Origin: Nocardioides rotundus
GTDB lineage: Bacteria > Actinomycetota > Actinomycetes > Propionibacteriales > Nocardioidaceae
Length of the DNA stretch: 64,000 bases
NCBI RefSeq assembly: GCF_019931675.1
Contig: NZ_CP082922.1
Location: 3,673,001-3,737,000 of the forward strand
Direction of reading: 5' to 3'
Shown here piece by piece: positions 50,563-60,926 of the stretch. Positions within the stretch are counted from its first letter, which is position 1; every line of letters starts with the position of its first letter. A program made the position numbers and the translations under genes. Below the pieces are notes generated by a model, which worked only from the letters and a program-made list of their open reading frames with translations, searched no databases and was not told where the DNA came from.

Positions 50563-51867
50563 ATGCCCACCCGTCACGTCCTCCTCGCCGTGGGCGTCGC
50601 CGTCCTCTGGGGCCTGAACTTCCTGGCCATCCACGCCTCCCTGGAGCAGTTCCCGCCCCTGCTCCTGGCCGGTCTCCGCTTCCTGGTGATCGCGGTGCCG
50701 ACCGTGCTGTTCGTGCCGCGGCCCGACGTGGAGCTCCGGTGGCTGGTCGGCTACGGGCTCGGGTTCGGCACGCTGCAGTTCCTCGGGCTCTACCTCGGCA
50801 TGGCGGCCGGTTTCCCCACCGGGCTCGCCTCGCTCGTGCTGCAGTCCTCCGCCCCGTTCACCGTGATCCTGGGGATGGTGCTGCTGGGCGAGCGGCTGAG
50901 CGCGCGACGGGCCGCGGGGGTGCTCGTCGCGGTGCTGGGCCTGGCGCTGGTGGGCGTCTCCCGCGCGACCACCGCGGAGTGGTGGCCGTTCGCCCTGGTC
51001 GTCCTGGGCGGCTTCGGCTGGGCGCTGGGCAACCTGGCCAGCCGGCAGGCCAGGGCCCCCCGGCCGCTGCACCTGACGCTGTGGATGTCGGTGGTGCCGC
51101 CGCTGCCGATGTTCGCGCTGTCCTGGTGGCTGGAGGGGCCGGAGCGGATCGGGCGGGCCTTCGCCACCTCGCTCACCGTCGAGGCGGTCCCGGCCTGGCT
51201 GGGGCTCGCCTACACCGTCGTCCTCGGCACCGTGGTCGGCTCGGGGATCTGGGTCTGGCTGATGTCGCGCCACCCCGCCGGGATGGTGGCGCCGTTCTCG
51301 ATGCTGGTGCCGGTCACCGGGATGCTCGCAGCCTGGCTGGCCCTGGACGAGACGCCGTCCCCGCTGGAGCTCGCCGGCGGCGTGCTCGTGGTCGGCGGGG
51401 TGCTGTGGGCGAGCCTGCCCGGGCCGCGCCGTACTCCTCCCGCGGGGAGCCCCTCCGCGCACGGTGCCGACCGGGGGGTGTGGCGACGGCTTGACCGGCT
51501 CGTGTTGGCTGGAGGCATGAAGAAGCTCGCTGCTGTTGCCCTGACCGCCGCCCTCACCCTGGGCGCCACCGCCTGCTCGGAGGCGCAGGAAGCCGCCGAC
51601 CAGGCGAGCGACGCCGCCTCGAAGGCCAGCGACGCCGCGTCCAAGGCCGGCGACCAGGCATCCGACGCCGCCGACCAGGCCCGCCAGGCGGCCCGCGACG
51701 TCAACTGGGACAAGTACCCCCGCGAGCTGCGCGACCGGGTGCAGAAGATGGCCGACAAGGCAGACTGCAAGGGCCTCAACGGGGTGCTCGACAACCTGGA
51801 CCCCGGCAAGGACGGCGCGGCGATCACCTGGGTGCGCGCCCAGCTGAAGCAGGCCGGCTGCGCCTGA
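50563..51867 (+). CDS. EamA/DMT-family exporter, open in frame into a lipoprotein sequence
   Basis: Residues 1-300 are a ten-helix drug/metabolite transporter with two EamA repeats (VAVLWGLNFLAIHASLEQFP, PTGLASLVLQSSAPFTVILG, GMVAPFSMLVPVTGMLAAWL). Homologues end around the motif corresponding to LWASLPGPRR. Here no stop follows. The frame continues through about 30 Pro/Gly/Arg-rich residues into MKKLAAVALTAALTLGATAC, a complete lipoprotein signal, and ends at 51867 (434 aa). Either a stop has been lost, giving a fusion, or the lipoprotein has its own start at 51517 and the overlap is nested. Amino-acid or metabolite export is likely. Confidence 0.85.
   Translation: MPTRHVLLAVGVAVLWGLNFLAIHASLEQFPPLLLAGLRFLVIAVPTVLFVPRPDVELRWLVGYGLGFGTLQFLGLYLGMAAGFPTGLASLVLQSSAPFTVILGMVLLGERLSARRAAGVLVAVLGLALVGVSRATTAEWWPFALVVLGGFGWALGNLASRQARAPRPLHLTLWMSVVPPLPMFALSWWLEGPERIGRAFATSLTVEAVPAWLGLAYTVVLGTVVGSGIWVWLMSRHPAGMVAPFSMLVPVTGMLAAWLALDETPSPLELAGGVLVVGGVLWASLPGPRRTPPAGSPSAHGADRGVWRRLDRLVLAGGMKKLAAVALTAALTLGATACSEAQEAADQASDAASKASDAASKAGDQASDAADQARQAARDVNWDKYPRELRDRVQKMADKADCKGLNGVLDNLDPGKDGAAITWVRAQLKQAGCA
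51517..51867 (+). CDS. small lipoprotein with amphipathic repeats (in-frame internal start)
   Basis: ATG 51517 follows GGAGG with only one base of spacing. It opens 116 aa with a lipoprotein signal (Cys20 in GATACSEA). A run of ASDAASK/AGDQASDAADQA heptad-like repeats follows, predicted as one amphipathic helix, then a compact C-terminal domain with two cysteines (ADKADCKGLNG; AGCA). It shares frame with the EamA gene, so it can be read alone or as that protein's tail. A separate protein makes more biological sense because its signal peptide would be useless in a fusion. Function unknown. Confidence 0.6.
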   Translation: MKKLAAVALTAALTLGATACSEAQEAADQASDAASKASDAASKAGDQASDAADQARQAARDVNWDKYPRELRDRVQKMADKADCKGLNGVLDNLDPGKDGAAITWVRAQLKQAGCA

Positions 51868-51906
51868 CGCCTCGACAGGCCGGCCGGTCCGCGTGAGGAT
51901 CGGCGG

Positions 51907-52986
51907 GTGCATCGGCTCACCCCGCAGGACGCCCGGCGGATCGCCGTACGCGCCCAGCTCCTGGCCCGGCCGCGGCCCGCGGGGCTGGACGAGACGGTCC
52001 GGCACCTGACCCTGCTGCAGCACGACCCCACGACGGCGGTGGCGCCGAGCGCCGACCTGGTGGCGTGGAGTCGCCTGGGGTCGTCGTACACCCTCGGCGA
52101 CGTCGAGCAGGCCTGGGCCACGGGCCGCCTCGTCGAGCTCGACCAGATGCTCCGCCCGGCCGAGGACATCGCGCTGGTCACCGCCGAGATGGCCGCCTGG
52201 CCGACCCCCGACGTGCCGGACGAGGTCGTCCGCTGGCTGGACGCCAACGACGACTGCCGCGGGGAGATCCTCGACCGGCTCCATGACGAGGGCCCGCTGC
52301 CCTCGGCCGAGCTGCCGGACTCGATCGCGGTCCCGTGGCGCTCCAGCGGGTGGAACAACGACCGCTCGGTCCGGATGCTGCTGGGCCTCATGGTGGCCCG
52401 CGGCGAGGTGGCCGTGGCCGGCCGCGAGGGGCGGACGACGATGTGGGACCTGGCCGAGCGGGTCTACCCCGACCTGCCGCCGGTGCCGCTGGAGGAGGCA
52501 CGCCGGCTCCGCTCCGAGCGCCGCCTGACCGCGTTGGGGATAGCCCGCCCGAGGTCCGCCAAGACGCCCAACGATCCGGACCACGTGGGCGAGGTCGGCG
52601 AGGAGGCCGTCGTCGAGGGCGTGCGCGGACGATGGCGCGTCGACCCGGCGTACCTCCACGACGACTCCGCGGGTCGGGTCGCCCTCCTCTCCCCGCTCGA
52701 CCGGCTGGTCTTCGACCGTCGGCGGATGGCGGAGCTGTGGGGCTTCGACTACCAGCTGGAGATGTACAAGCCGAAGGCGAAGCGCCGCTTCGGCTACTGG
52801 GCGATGCCGGTGCTGGACGGCGAGGAGCTGGCCGGGAAGGTCGACGCGACCGCCGAGCGCGACCGCGGCGTGCTCCGGCTCGACGCGGTGCACGAGGACG
52901 GCGCGTGGACGCAGGCCCGGAGGCGGGCGGTCGACGAGGAGCTGGAGGAGCTGGCGGGCTTCCTCGGGCTGGTCCTGGAGCGCTAG
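51907..52986 (+). CDS. YcaQ/AlkX-type winged-helix DNA glycosylase
   Basis: A 359-aa protein of the HTH_42/AlkZ-like family. The N-terminal region has LTLLQHDPTTAVAPS, where Q-H-D corresponds to the Q-x-D catalytic motif of E. coli YcaQ (AlkX). A central winged-helix region follows. The diagnostic C-terminal block is LLSPLDRLVFDRRRMAELWG, then FDYQLEMYKPKAKRRFGYW. Members unhook DNA interstrand crosslinks or remove bulky alkyl adducts. Within an unrelated neighbourhood it seems to be a stand-alone repair gene. GTG 51907 is the start. Confidence 0.87.
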   Translation: MHRLTPQDARRIAVRAQLLARPRPAGLDETVRHLTLLQHDPTTAVAPSADLVAWSRLGSSYTLGDVEQAWATGRLVELDQMLRPAEDIALVTAEMAAWPTPDVPDEVVRWLDANDDCRGEILDRLHDEGPLPSAELPDSIAVPWRSSGWNNDRSVRMLLGLMVARGEVAVAGREGRTTMWDLAERVYPDLPPVPLEEARRLRSERRLTALGIARPRSAKTPNDPDHVGEVGEEAVVEGVRGRWRVDPAYLHDDSAGRVALLSPLDRLVFDRRRMAELWGFDYQLEMYKPKAKRRFGYWAMPVLDGEELAGKVDATAERDRGVLRLDAVHEDGAWTQARRRAVDEELEELAGFLGLVLER

Positions 52987-53013
52987 GTCAACTGGCGTTC
53001 ACCCGCCCCTGTC

Positions 53014-53520
53014 ATGGTGGAGGGCATGGCGGCGACGGGGACGCAGGCGCGCTCACGCACCGACTCCTTCCACCAGGGGTTCAGCGCCTTCGTGCACCGG
53101 CTGCACGCCGCGCTCCCGACGCCGGTGCGCAGCCGCGTCCCCATCACCTTCGTCGCGTTCGCGCTCATCAACGGGTTCACTTTCTCCGTCGACCTGACCC
53201 TGCTGGCGGTGCTCTACGACGGCCTCGGGGTGTGGAACCCGGTCGCGGTGACGACGGGGTACGCCGTCGCGTTCGGGCTCGCCTTCTGGCTCAACCGCTG
53301 GCTCAACTTCGACGTGCACGGCGACGTGGGACGACAGGCGGCGCGCTATGTGCCGGTCCTGGCCGTCAACTACGTCGGGATCATCCTGGCGGTGGGATCG
53401 GGGCTGACCTTCCTCGGCGTGCCGTTCTGGGTGGCCCGGCTGCTCGCCGGGGCGCTGGAGGCGGTGTGGATGTACTCCGCGCTCCGCTGGTTCGTCTTCC
53501 GGGGGCGGGCGCGCGCCTGA
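53014..53520 (+). CDS. GtrA-like membrane protein
   Basis: A 168-aa protein with four membrane helices matching GtrA: ITFVAFALINGFTFSVDLTL, TTGYAVAFGLAFWLNRWLNF, VLAVNYVGIILAVGSGLTFL and a short final helix. GtrA proteins move lipid-linked sugars or assist glycosylation of surface polymers. There are about 40 hydrophilic N-terminal residues. A second ATG at 53026, preceded by GGTGGAGGG, is an alternative start. No glycosyltransferase is adjacent. Confidence 0.85.
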   Translation: MVEGMAATGTQARSRTDSFHQGFSAFVHRLHAALPTPVRSRVPITFVAFALINGFTFSVDLTLLAVLYDGLGVWNPVAVTTGYAVAFGLAFWLNRWLNFDVHGDVGRQAARYVPVLAVNYVGIILAVGSGLTFLGVPFWVARLLAGALEAVWMYSALRWFVFRGRARA

Positions 53521-53544
53521 GGCGACCCGATAGCGTCGCCGCCC

Positions 53545-54564
53545 ATGCAGCGGATCGTGGTCGTCGGCGGCGGCATCGCCGGCCTCACCCTCGCCGCGGC
53601 CCTGGACCCGGCGCGGTTCGAGGTCGAGCTGGTCGAGGCGCAGCCCGAGCGGGTCTCCGGCGGCGCGGCGCTGGGCCTATGGCCCTCGGCGCGCCGGGCG
53701 CTCGCCGGTCTCGGCGTCCTTCCCGCGACCGGCGACGGCGTCGCCGGGACGACAGTGGCCCTGCACGACCTGGCGGGCCGCCGCTTGGCGAGTGCGCGGG
53801 GCCCGGACATCGCGCTGGTCGACCGGCCCGCGCTGATGGCGGCCCTCGAGCGGGCGGTCCCGCCGACCGTCCGGCGCCGGGTCGCGGAGGTCGAGGACCC
53901 GTCGCAGCTCGACGCCGACCTGGTGGTCGGCGCGGACGGGGTGCGCAGCCGGGTCCGCGGGCTGGTGGACGCCTCGGCCGCCGATCGGGTGGAGACGCCG
54001 TACGTCGCGCTCCGGGGGATCCTGCCGTCGGTGGCCGGCGGCTACGGGGAGTATTGGGGAGCCGGCCGGCTGTTCGGGCTGGCGCCGATGCCGGACGGGC
54101 GGGCCTACTGGTTCTCCACCCATCGGTCGACGCTGGGCCCCGAGCCGCTGCCGGTCGCCGACGTGCTCGCCGAGGCCCGGCAGCGCTTCGACGGGGCGGC
54201 GTCGACCATCCGCGACGTCCTCGCCGACCCGGGCGAGCCCGTGCTGGCGACGCGGCTGTGGGTGGCGCCGCCGATGACCCGCTACGCGCGCGGGAGGTAC
54301 GTCGTCCTCGGGGACGCCGCGCACGCGTCCCTGCCCAACCTGGGCCGCGGCGCCTGCGACGCGATCCTGGACGCGGCCGCTCTCGCCCGGACGCTCGATG
54401 CCGGCCGGTCCCTCGCCTCGTGGCAGGCGCGGCGCCTGCCGCCGACCCAGGCGGCGCGGCTCGCTGCCGGCGGGCTGATGCGACTCGCGCTGCTCGACCG
54501 CGGTCAGCGGGTGCGGGACGGGGCGCTGGCGAGGCTCGGGGCCCTCACATCGGCCGGACGGTGA
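53545..54564 (+). CDS. FAD-dependent aromatic monooxygenase
   Basis: A 339-aa flavoprotein of the PheA/UbiH class. The FAD Rossmann motif is RIVVVGGGIAGLTLAAALDP. A conserved DG motif (ADLVVGADGVRSRVRGLVD) binds FAD and NADPH, and the GD motif GRYVVLGDAAHASLPNLGRG contacts the flavin ribitol. It would hydroxylate an aromatic or related substrate; which one is not apparent. The 3' end overlaps the convergent thioesterase gene by 20 bases. RBS support is weak, but the start directly precedes the Rossmann fold. Confidence 0.9.
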   Translation: MQRIVVVGGGIAGLTLAAALDPARFEVELVEAQPERVSGGAALGLWPSARRALAGLGVLPATGDGVAGTTVALHDLAGRRLASARGPDIALVDRPALMAALERAVPPTVRRRVAEVEDPSQLDADLVVGADGVRSRVRGLVDASAADRVETPYVALRGILPSVAGGYGEYWGAGRLFGLAPMPDGRAYWFSTHRSTLGPEPLPVADVLAEARQRFDGAASTIRDVLADPGEPVLATRLWVAPPMTRYARGRYVVLGDAAHASLPNLGRGACDAILDAAALARTLDAGRSLASWQARRLPPTQAARLAAGGLMRLALLDRGQRVRDGALARLGALTSAGR

Positions 54565-55327
54565 GGATCTGGCTCATCGTGCCGATCGGTCCGCGCTCGT
54601 CGTGCAGCACGGACGCGGTGAGCCCGAGCCCGCGGTCGCCGAAGCTGACCCGGGTGTCGAAGCCGAGCCAGTCGCCGGTGGGCTCGGCGAACAGGTGGGC
54701 GGTGAGGTCGAGGTTGGGGAAGGCGACCTCACGCGGGTCCTGGCGCACCGTCATGCCGTTGGCGATGTCGAAGAGGCGAGCCGCGTGGGCGAGCCCGCCG
54801 ACCGGCTCGCCGTCGAGCAGCGCCACGTCCGAGCGGACCCAGAAGACGGCGCGGCCGGGCTCCTCCTGAGCGCGGCGCAGCTGCGCGGACTCGATGAACC
54901 CGCCCGGCCAGACCGTGGTCGGGTCCCACGGCTCCAGCTCGTCCGGGCCGGGGATCGGATCCAGCGCGGTCCCGGCCACCGCGGCGGTGTCGCCGGGACG
55001 CATCAGCCACGCCCGGAGGAGTACGGCGTCCCGGCCGCCGCTCGACATCCGCGACTGCACCAGCTCGATCGTCCGCCCCGCTCGCAGCACCTCCACGTCG
55101 GTCTCGACCTCGCCGACGGGCAGCGTCCCGAGGATGTCCCAGGAGAGCCGGCCGATCACCAGGCCGTCGTCGCGCCGCGCGTCGCGGTCCTGCTCGACCA
55201 CGTGCGCGAGCAGCCCCAGCGCGGGGGCGATGTGCTGCTCGTCGGTGCGCCAGGCGCCGCTCAGCCGCGGGGTCGCGCGGAACCGGCCGGCTCCGTCGAG
55301 CCGCTCGAAGTACGCCGTCTCAGCCAC
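54545..55327 (-). CDS. acyl-CoA thioesterase-like protein (double hotdog)
   Basis: A 260-aa protein with the TesB-like 4HBT_3 layout: YFERLDGAGRFRATPRLSGA at the start, VIGRLSWDILGTLPVGEVET in the first hotdog, and FPNLDLTAHLFAEPTGDWLG near the end, where the Asp and Thr of the active site are expected. It would release fatty acids from acyl-CoA. The gene is convergent with the monooxygenase and precedes the TfoX-like gene in the opposite transcriptional sense of the BNR exoprotein. Confidence 0.85.
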   Translation of the reverse strand: MAETAYFERLDGAGRFRATPRLSGAWRTDEQHIAPALGLLAHVVEQDRDARRDDGLVIGRLSWDILGTLPVGEVETDVEVLRAGRTIELVQSRMSSGGRDAVLLRAWLMRPGDTAAVAGTALDPIPGPDELEPWDPTTVWPGGFIESAQLRRAQEEPGRAVFWVRSDVALLDGEPVGGLAHAARLFDIANGMTVRQDPREVAFPNLDLTAHLFAEPTGDWLGFDTRVSFGDRGLGLTASVLHDERGPIGTMSQILTVRPM

Positions 55328-55357
55328 CCCGCCAGCATGGCACCGGCGGCCCGGGGC

Positions 55358-55696
55358 TCAGCGGCCGGGCTTGGGCGGCAGCGAGCGGGCGTACGCCGTA
55401 CCGATCCCCACCCAGTCGCCCAGCACGGCGTCGTCGTCCAGCGCAGCCCGGTCGACCAGCAGCCACCCGGCCATCGGCCGCCCGCGCATCACCATCGGCG
55501 CGGCGCCGTCGCCGGCGAGCTCCTCGGATCGCTCCGGATCGACCCGGACCATCAGGCCGCCACTGCTGGCCGCGGCCACGGCCAAGTGGCCCTCGATCAT
55601 GAAGCCCAGCCCGCCGAACATCCGCCGCTCGGTCACGCCCGGCTCGTCGGCGAGGCGGTCGCGGATCCGCTCGGCCAGCGTCTCGTCGTACGCCAT
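55358..55696 (-). CDS. TfoX/Sxy N-terminal domain protein
   Basis: A 112-aa single-domain protein: MAYDETLAERIRDRL, then the diagnostic RRMFGGLGFMIEGHLAVAAA and the end MAGWLLVDRAALDDDAVLGD. In gamma-proteobacteria Sxy activates competence genes. In actinobacteria such small TfoX-N proteins are widespread and uncharacterised. ATG 55696 was chosen from the family N-terminus; the longer upstream frame lies opposite the BNR protein gene. Confidence 0.88.
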   Translation of the reverse strand: MAYDETLAERIRDRLADEPGVTERRMFGGLGFMIEGHLAVAAASSGGLMVRVDPERSEELAGDGAAPMVMRGRPMAGWLLVDRAALDDDAVLGDWVGIGTAYARSLPPKPGR

Positions 55697-55760
55697 GACC
55701 GAAGTATCGACCACTCGCCGCACTCTGGACACCCCCGCGGCGCTGCAGCAGGGTGCTGGC

Positions 55761-56828
55761 ATGCGCACCCTGACCGGAGTCCTGGGGGCAGCGGCCCTCG
55801 CCGTGCCTCTCGCCGTCGCCGCGCCCGCGGTCGCCGCTCCCCGCCTGCCGGCGTCCGACTGGCGCGTGAGCGTGACCGATGCCGACCAGAGCCTCCGCGG
55901 ACTGGACGCGGTCGACCGGGAGACCGCCTGGGTCAGCGGGGGCAGCGTCTCCGGCGGATCGGGCGGGGTCTTCCGGACCACCGACGGCGGCGCGACCTGG
56001 GAGGACGTGAGCCCGCCGGACGCCGAGGGTCTGGGCTTCCGCGACGTGGAGGCGCGCAGTGCCACCGAGGCGGTGGTGCTCTCCATCGGCGAGGGCGAGG
56101 CGTCCCGGATCTACCGCACAACCGACGGCGGCGCGACCTGGAGCGAGGCGTTCCGCAACGCCGAGCCGGCCGCGTTCTACAACTGCCTGGACTTCTACCC
56201 CGGCGGCCGGGTCGGGCTGGCGGTCAGCGACCCGGTCGACGGACGCTTCCGGATCGCCCGGACCACCGACGGTGGTCGGAGCTGGGAGCCCCTCCCCGAC
56301 GACGGGATGCCCGACTCGACCGGTGAGTTCAACTACTCCGCGAGCGGCGACTGCCTGACCATCCGCGGCAACGACGCGTGGTTCGGCTCCGGGGGCGCCG
56401 CTGCGCGCGTGTATCACTCGCGGGACCGCGGCCTGACCTGGCGCGCCTCCGACGCCGGCGTCGCCACCGGGGAGGCGGCCGGCGTGTTCGCGCTGGCCTT
56501 CCGGACCCCGCGCGAGGGCGTGGTGGTCGGCGGTGACTTCGCGGCGCCCGCGCCGGGCACCTCGTCACGCACCCGGGACGCTCGCACCTGGAGCGCGTCC
56601 AGCACGCTCCCCGCCCTGGGCGAGGACGCCGCGTGGGTCTCCGGCGCCTCGCGGACGGTGCTGGCCGTGGGCGAGGCCGGCGACGTCGGGGGTACGGCGA
56701 TCAGCCGCGACGGCGGCCGCACCTGGTCGTCGTACTCCTCCCAGGCCTTCCACACCCTCGACTGCACCCGCGACGGCTCCTGCTGGGCGGCCGGCTCCGG
56801 CGGGCGCGTGGGCGTGCTGGCGCGCTGA
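55761..56828 (+). CDS. secreted BNR/YCF48-like beta-propeller protein
   Basis: A 355-aa protein with a Sec signal (AAALAVPLAVAAPAVAAP). Repeated sialidase-type Asp-box motifs follow: RTTDGGATWED, RTTDGGATWSE, RTTDGGRSWEP, HSRDRGLTWRA and SRDGGRTWSS. These predict a six- or seven-bladed propeller. Plant and bacterial homologues are annotated as oxidoreductase-like or photosystem-assembly-like; enzyme activity is not indicated here. It likely acts outside the cell. Confidence 0.85.
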   Translation: MRTLTGVLGAAALAVPLAVAAPAVAAPRLPASDWRVSVTDADQSLRGLDAVDRETAWVSGGSVSGGSGGVFRTTDGGATWEDVSPPDAEGLGFRDVEARSATEAVVLSIGEGEASRIYRTTDGGATWSEAFRNAEPAAFYNCLDFYPGGRVGLAVSDPVDGRFRIARTTDGGRSWEPLPDDGMPDSTGEFNYSASGDCLTIRGNDAWFGSGGAAARVYHSRDRGLTWRASDAGVATGEAAGVFALAFRTPREGVVVGGDFAAPAPGTSSRTRDARTWSASSTLPALGEDAAWVSGASRTVLAVGEAGDVGGTAISRDGGRTWSSYSSQAFHTLDCTRDGSCWAAGSGGRVGVLAR

Positions 56829-56861
56829 GTCGCGGCCCTCGCAGCGCACCTCGGCCCCGGG

Positions 56862-56905
56862 ACGTCATACGCCCCGGGGAAGCGGTTCCCCGGGGCGTAT
56901 GACGT
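56862..56905. terminator. perfect 20-bp hairpin between convergent genes
   Basis: ACGTCATACGCCCCGGGGAA is perfectly mirrored around the tetraloop GCGG (56882-56885). It lies between the BNR-protein stop (56828) and katG stop (56917), which converge. It is a likely bidirectional terminator. Unlike hairpins A and B it lacks the TCATCTGATGG loop. Confidence 0.8.
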
Positions 56906-56916
56906 TGTGGCTGGGG

Positions 56917-59596
<2,680 letters not shown>

Positions 59597-59610
59597 CCCA
59601 ACCCCCTTTT

Positions 59611-59625
59611 CTTGAACGAGTCAAG
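59611..59625 (-). promoter_or_regulatory. FurA-type operator before furA-katG
   Basis: CTTGA-N5-TCAAG is a perfect dyad in an AT-rich patch between the nupC stop and the furA start. Position and sequence suit the known autoregulation of furA-katG in mycobacteria and Streptomyces. The promoter must lie here or inside the end of the nucleoside transporter gene. Confidence 0.65.
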
Positions 59626-59633
59626 TTTGGCCG

Positions 59634-60884
59634 TCACCCGATGAGCACGCCCGCGATCGCCGCGCTCATCAGGTTCGCCAGCGTCGCGGCCAGGATCGCC
59701 CGGATGCCCAGGCTCGCGATCTCCGGGCGGCGCTCCGGCGCCAGGCCGCCGAGCCCGCCGAGCAGGATGCCGAGCGAGCCGAGGTTGGCGAAGCCGGTGA
59801 GCGCGAAGGAGATGATCGCGGCGGTCTTGTCGCTGAAGCTGCCGATCTCCGGGCCGAAGGCGCTGAAGGCGACGAACTCGTTGACCACGACCTTCTGCCC
59901 GACGAAGCTGCCGGCCTCCACGGCTTCGCCCCACGGGACGCCGATCATCGCCATCACCGGGGCGAAGAGCCAGCCGAGGATCTGCTCGAAGGTGAGGTCG
60001 CCGTACCCGAACCAGCCGGCGACCCCGCCGATGATCAGGTTCGCCAGCGCGATCAGCGAGATGAAGGCCAGCAGCATCGCGCCGATGGTGGCGGCCAGGC
60101 GCAGGCCGTCGGAGGCGCCGGAGGCGGCCGCGTCGATCACGTTGCGGTGCCGGGTCTCGTCGCCCTCCCTCGCCCCGCCGCGGGCGGAGGAGGCCTGCAC
60201 CAGCTCCCGCTCCGCGGCCACCGCCTCCGCGTCGTCCTCCGGGACCAGGATCTTCGCCATCAGCAGCGCCCCGGGGGCCGCCATGAAGCTGGCGGCGATG
60301 AGGTACTCCAGCGGCGCACCCAGCAGGGAGTAGCCGACCAGCACCGACCCGGCGACCGTGGACAGGCCGCCGACCATGACGGCGAACAGCCCCGACCGGG
60401 ACAGCCGCTTGATGAAGGGGCGGATCACCAGCGGCGCCTCGGTCTGGCCCACGAAGATGTTCGCCGCCGCGTTCACCGACTCGGCGTACGACGTCCCCAG
60501 CAGCCGGCCCAGGCCGCCGCCGATCACGGCGACCACCCGCTGCAGGATCCCCCAGTGGTAGAGCACCGCGGTCAGCGAGGCGAAGAAGATGATCACCGGG
60601 AGCACCTGCAGGGCGAACACCACGCCGTCGTCGGGCAGCAGCGGGCCGAAGAGGAAGCCGATGCCCTCGCGGGAGGAGTCGATCACCGCCTGCACGCCCT
60701 GGGACGCCGCCGCAAGGGCACGCCGTCCGGGCGACCAGTAGAGCACCAGGACCCCGAACCCGACCTGCAGCGCCAGCGCGCCCAGCACCGTCCGGGGCCG
60801 GATCGCCCGCCGGTTGGTCGAGAACAGGACCGCGATGCCGAGCAGCCCCGCCATCCCGGCGATCCCCCACAGCACGTCGAGCAC
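59634..60884 (-). CDS. concentrative nucleoside transporter (CNT/NupC family)
   Basis: A 416-aa carrier with about ten helices: LQVLPVIIFFASLTAVLYHWG, NAAANIFVGQTEAPLVIRPF (the conserved QTEAP nucleoside site), SVLVGYSLLGAPLEYLIAAS and the C-terminal GFANLGSLGILLGGLGGLAPE. CNT proteins import nucleosides with protons or sodium. GTG 60884 has GGGAG upstream. The stop is 37 bases from furA. A possible functional link is to AMP nucleosidase elsewhere in the window, but no operon connects them. Confidence 0.92.
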   Translation of the reverse strand: MLDVLWGIAGMAGLLGIAVLFSTNRRAIRPRTVLGALALQVGFGVLVLYWSPGRRALAAASQGVQAVIDSSREGIGFLFGPLLPDDGVVFALQVLPVIIFFASLTAVLYHWGILQRVVAVIGGGLGRLLGTSYAESVNAAANIFVGQTEAPLVIRPFIKRLSRSGLFAVMVGGLSTVAGSVLVGYSLLGAPLEYLIAASFMAAPGALLMAKILVPEDDAEAVAAERELVQASSARGGAREGDETRHRNVIDAAASGASDGLRLAATIGAMLLAFISLIALANLIIGGVAGWFGYGDLTFEQILGWLFAPVMAMIGVPWGEAVEAGSFVGQKVVVNEFVAFSAFGPEIGSFSDKTAAIISFALTGFANLGSLGILLGGLGGLAPERRPEIASLGIRAILAATLANLMSAAIAGVLIG

Positions 60885-60926
60885 GTGACCACTCCCTCTG
60901 CCGTCGCCGGCTCGGTTCCTCTCAGG

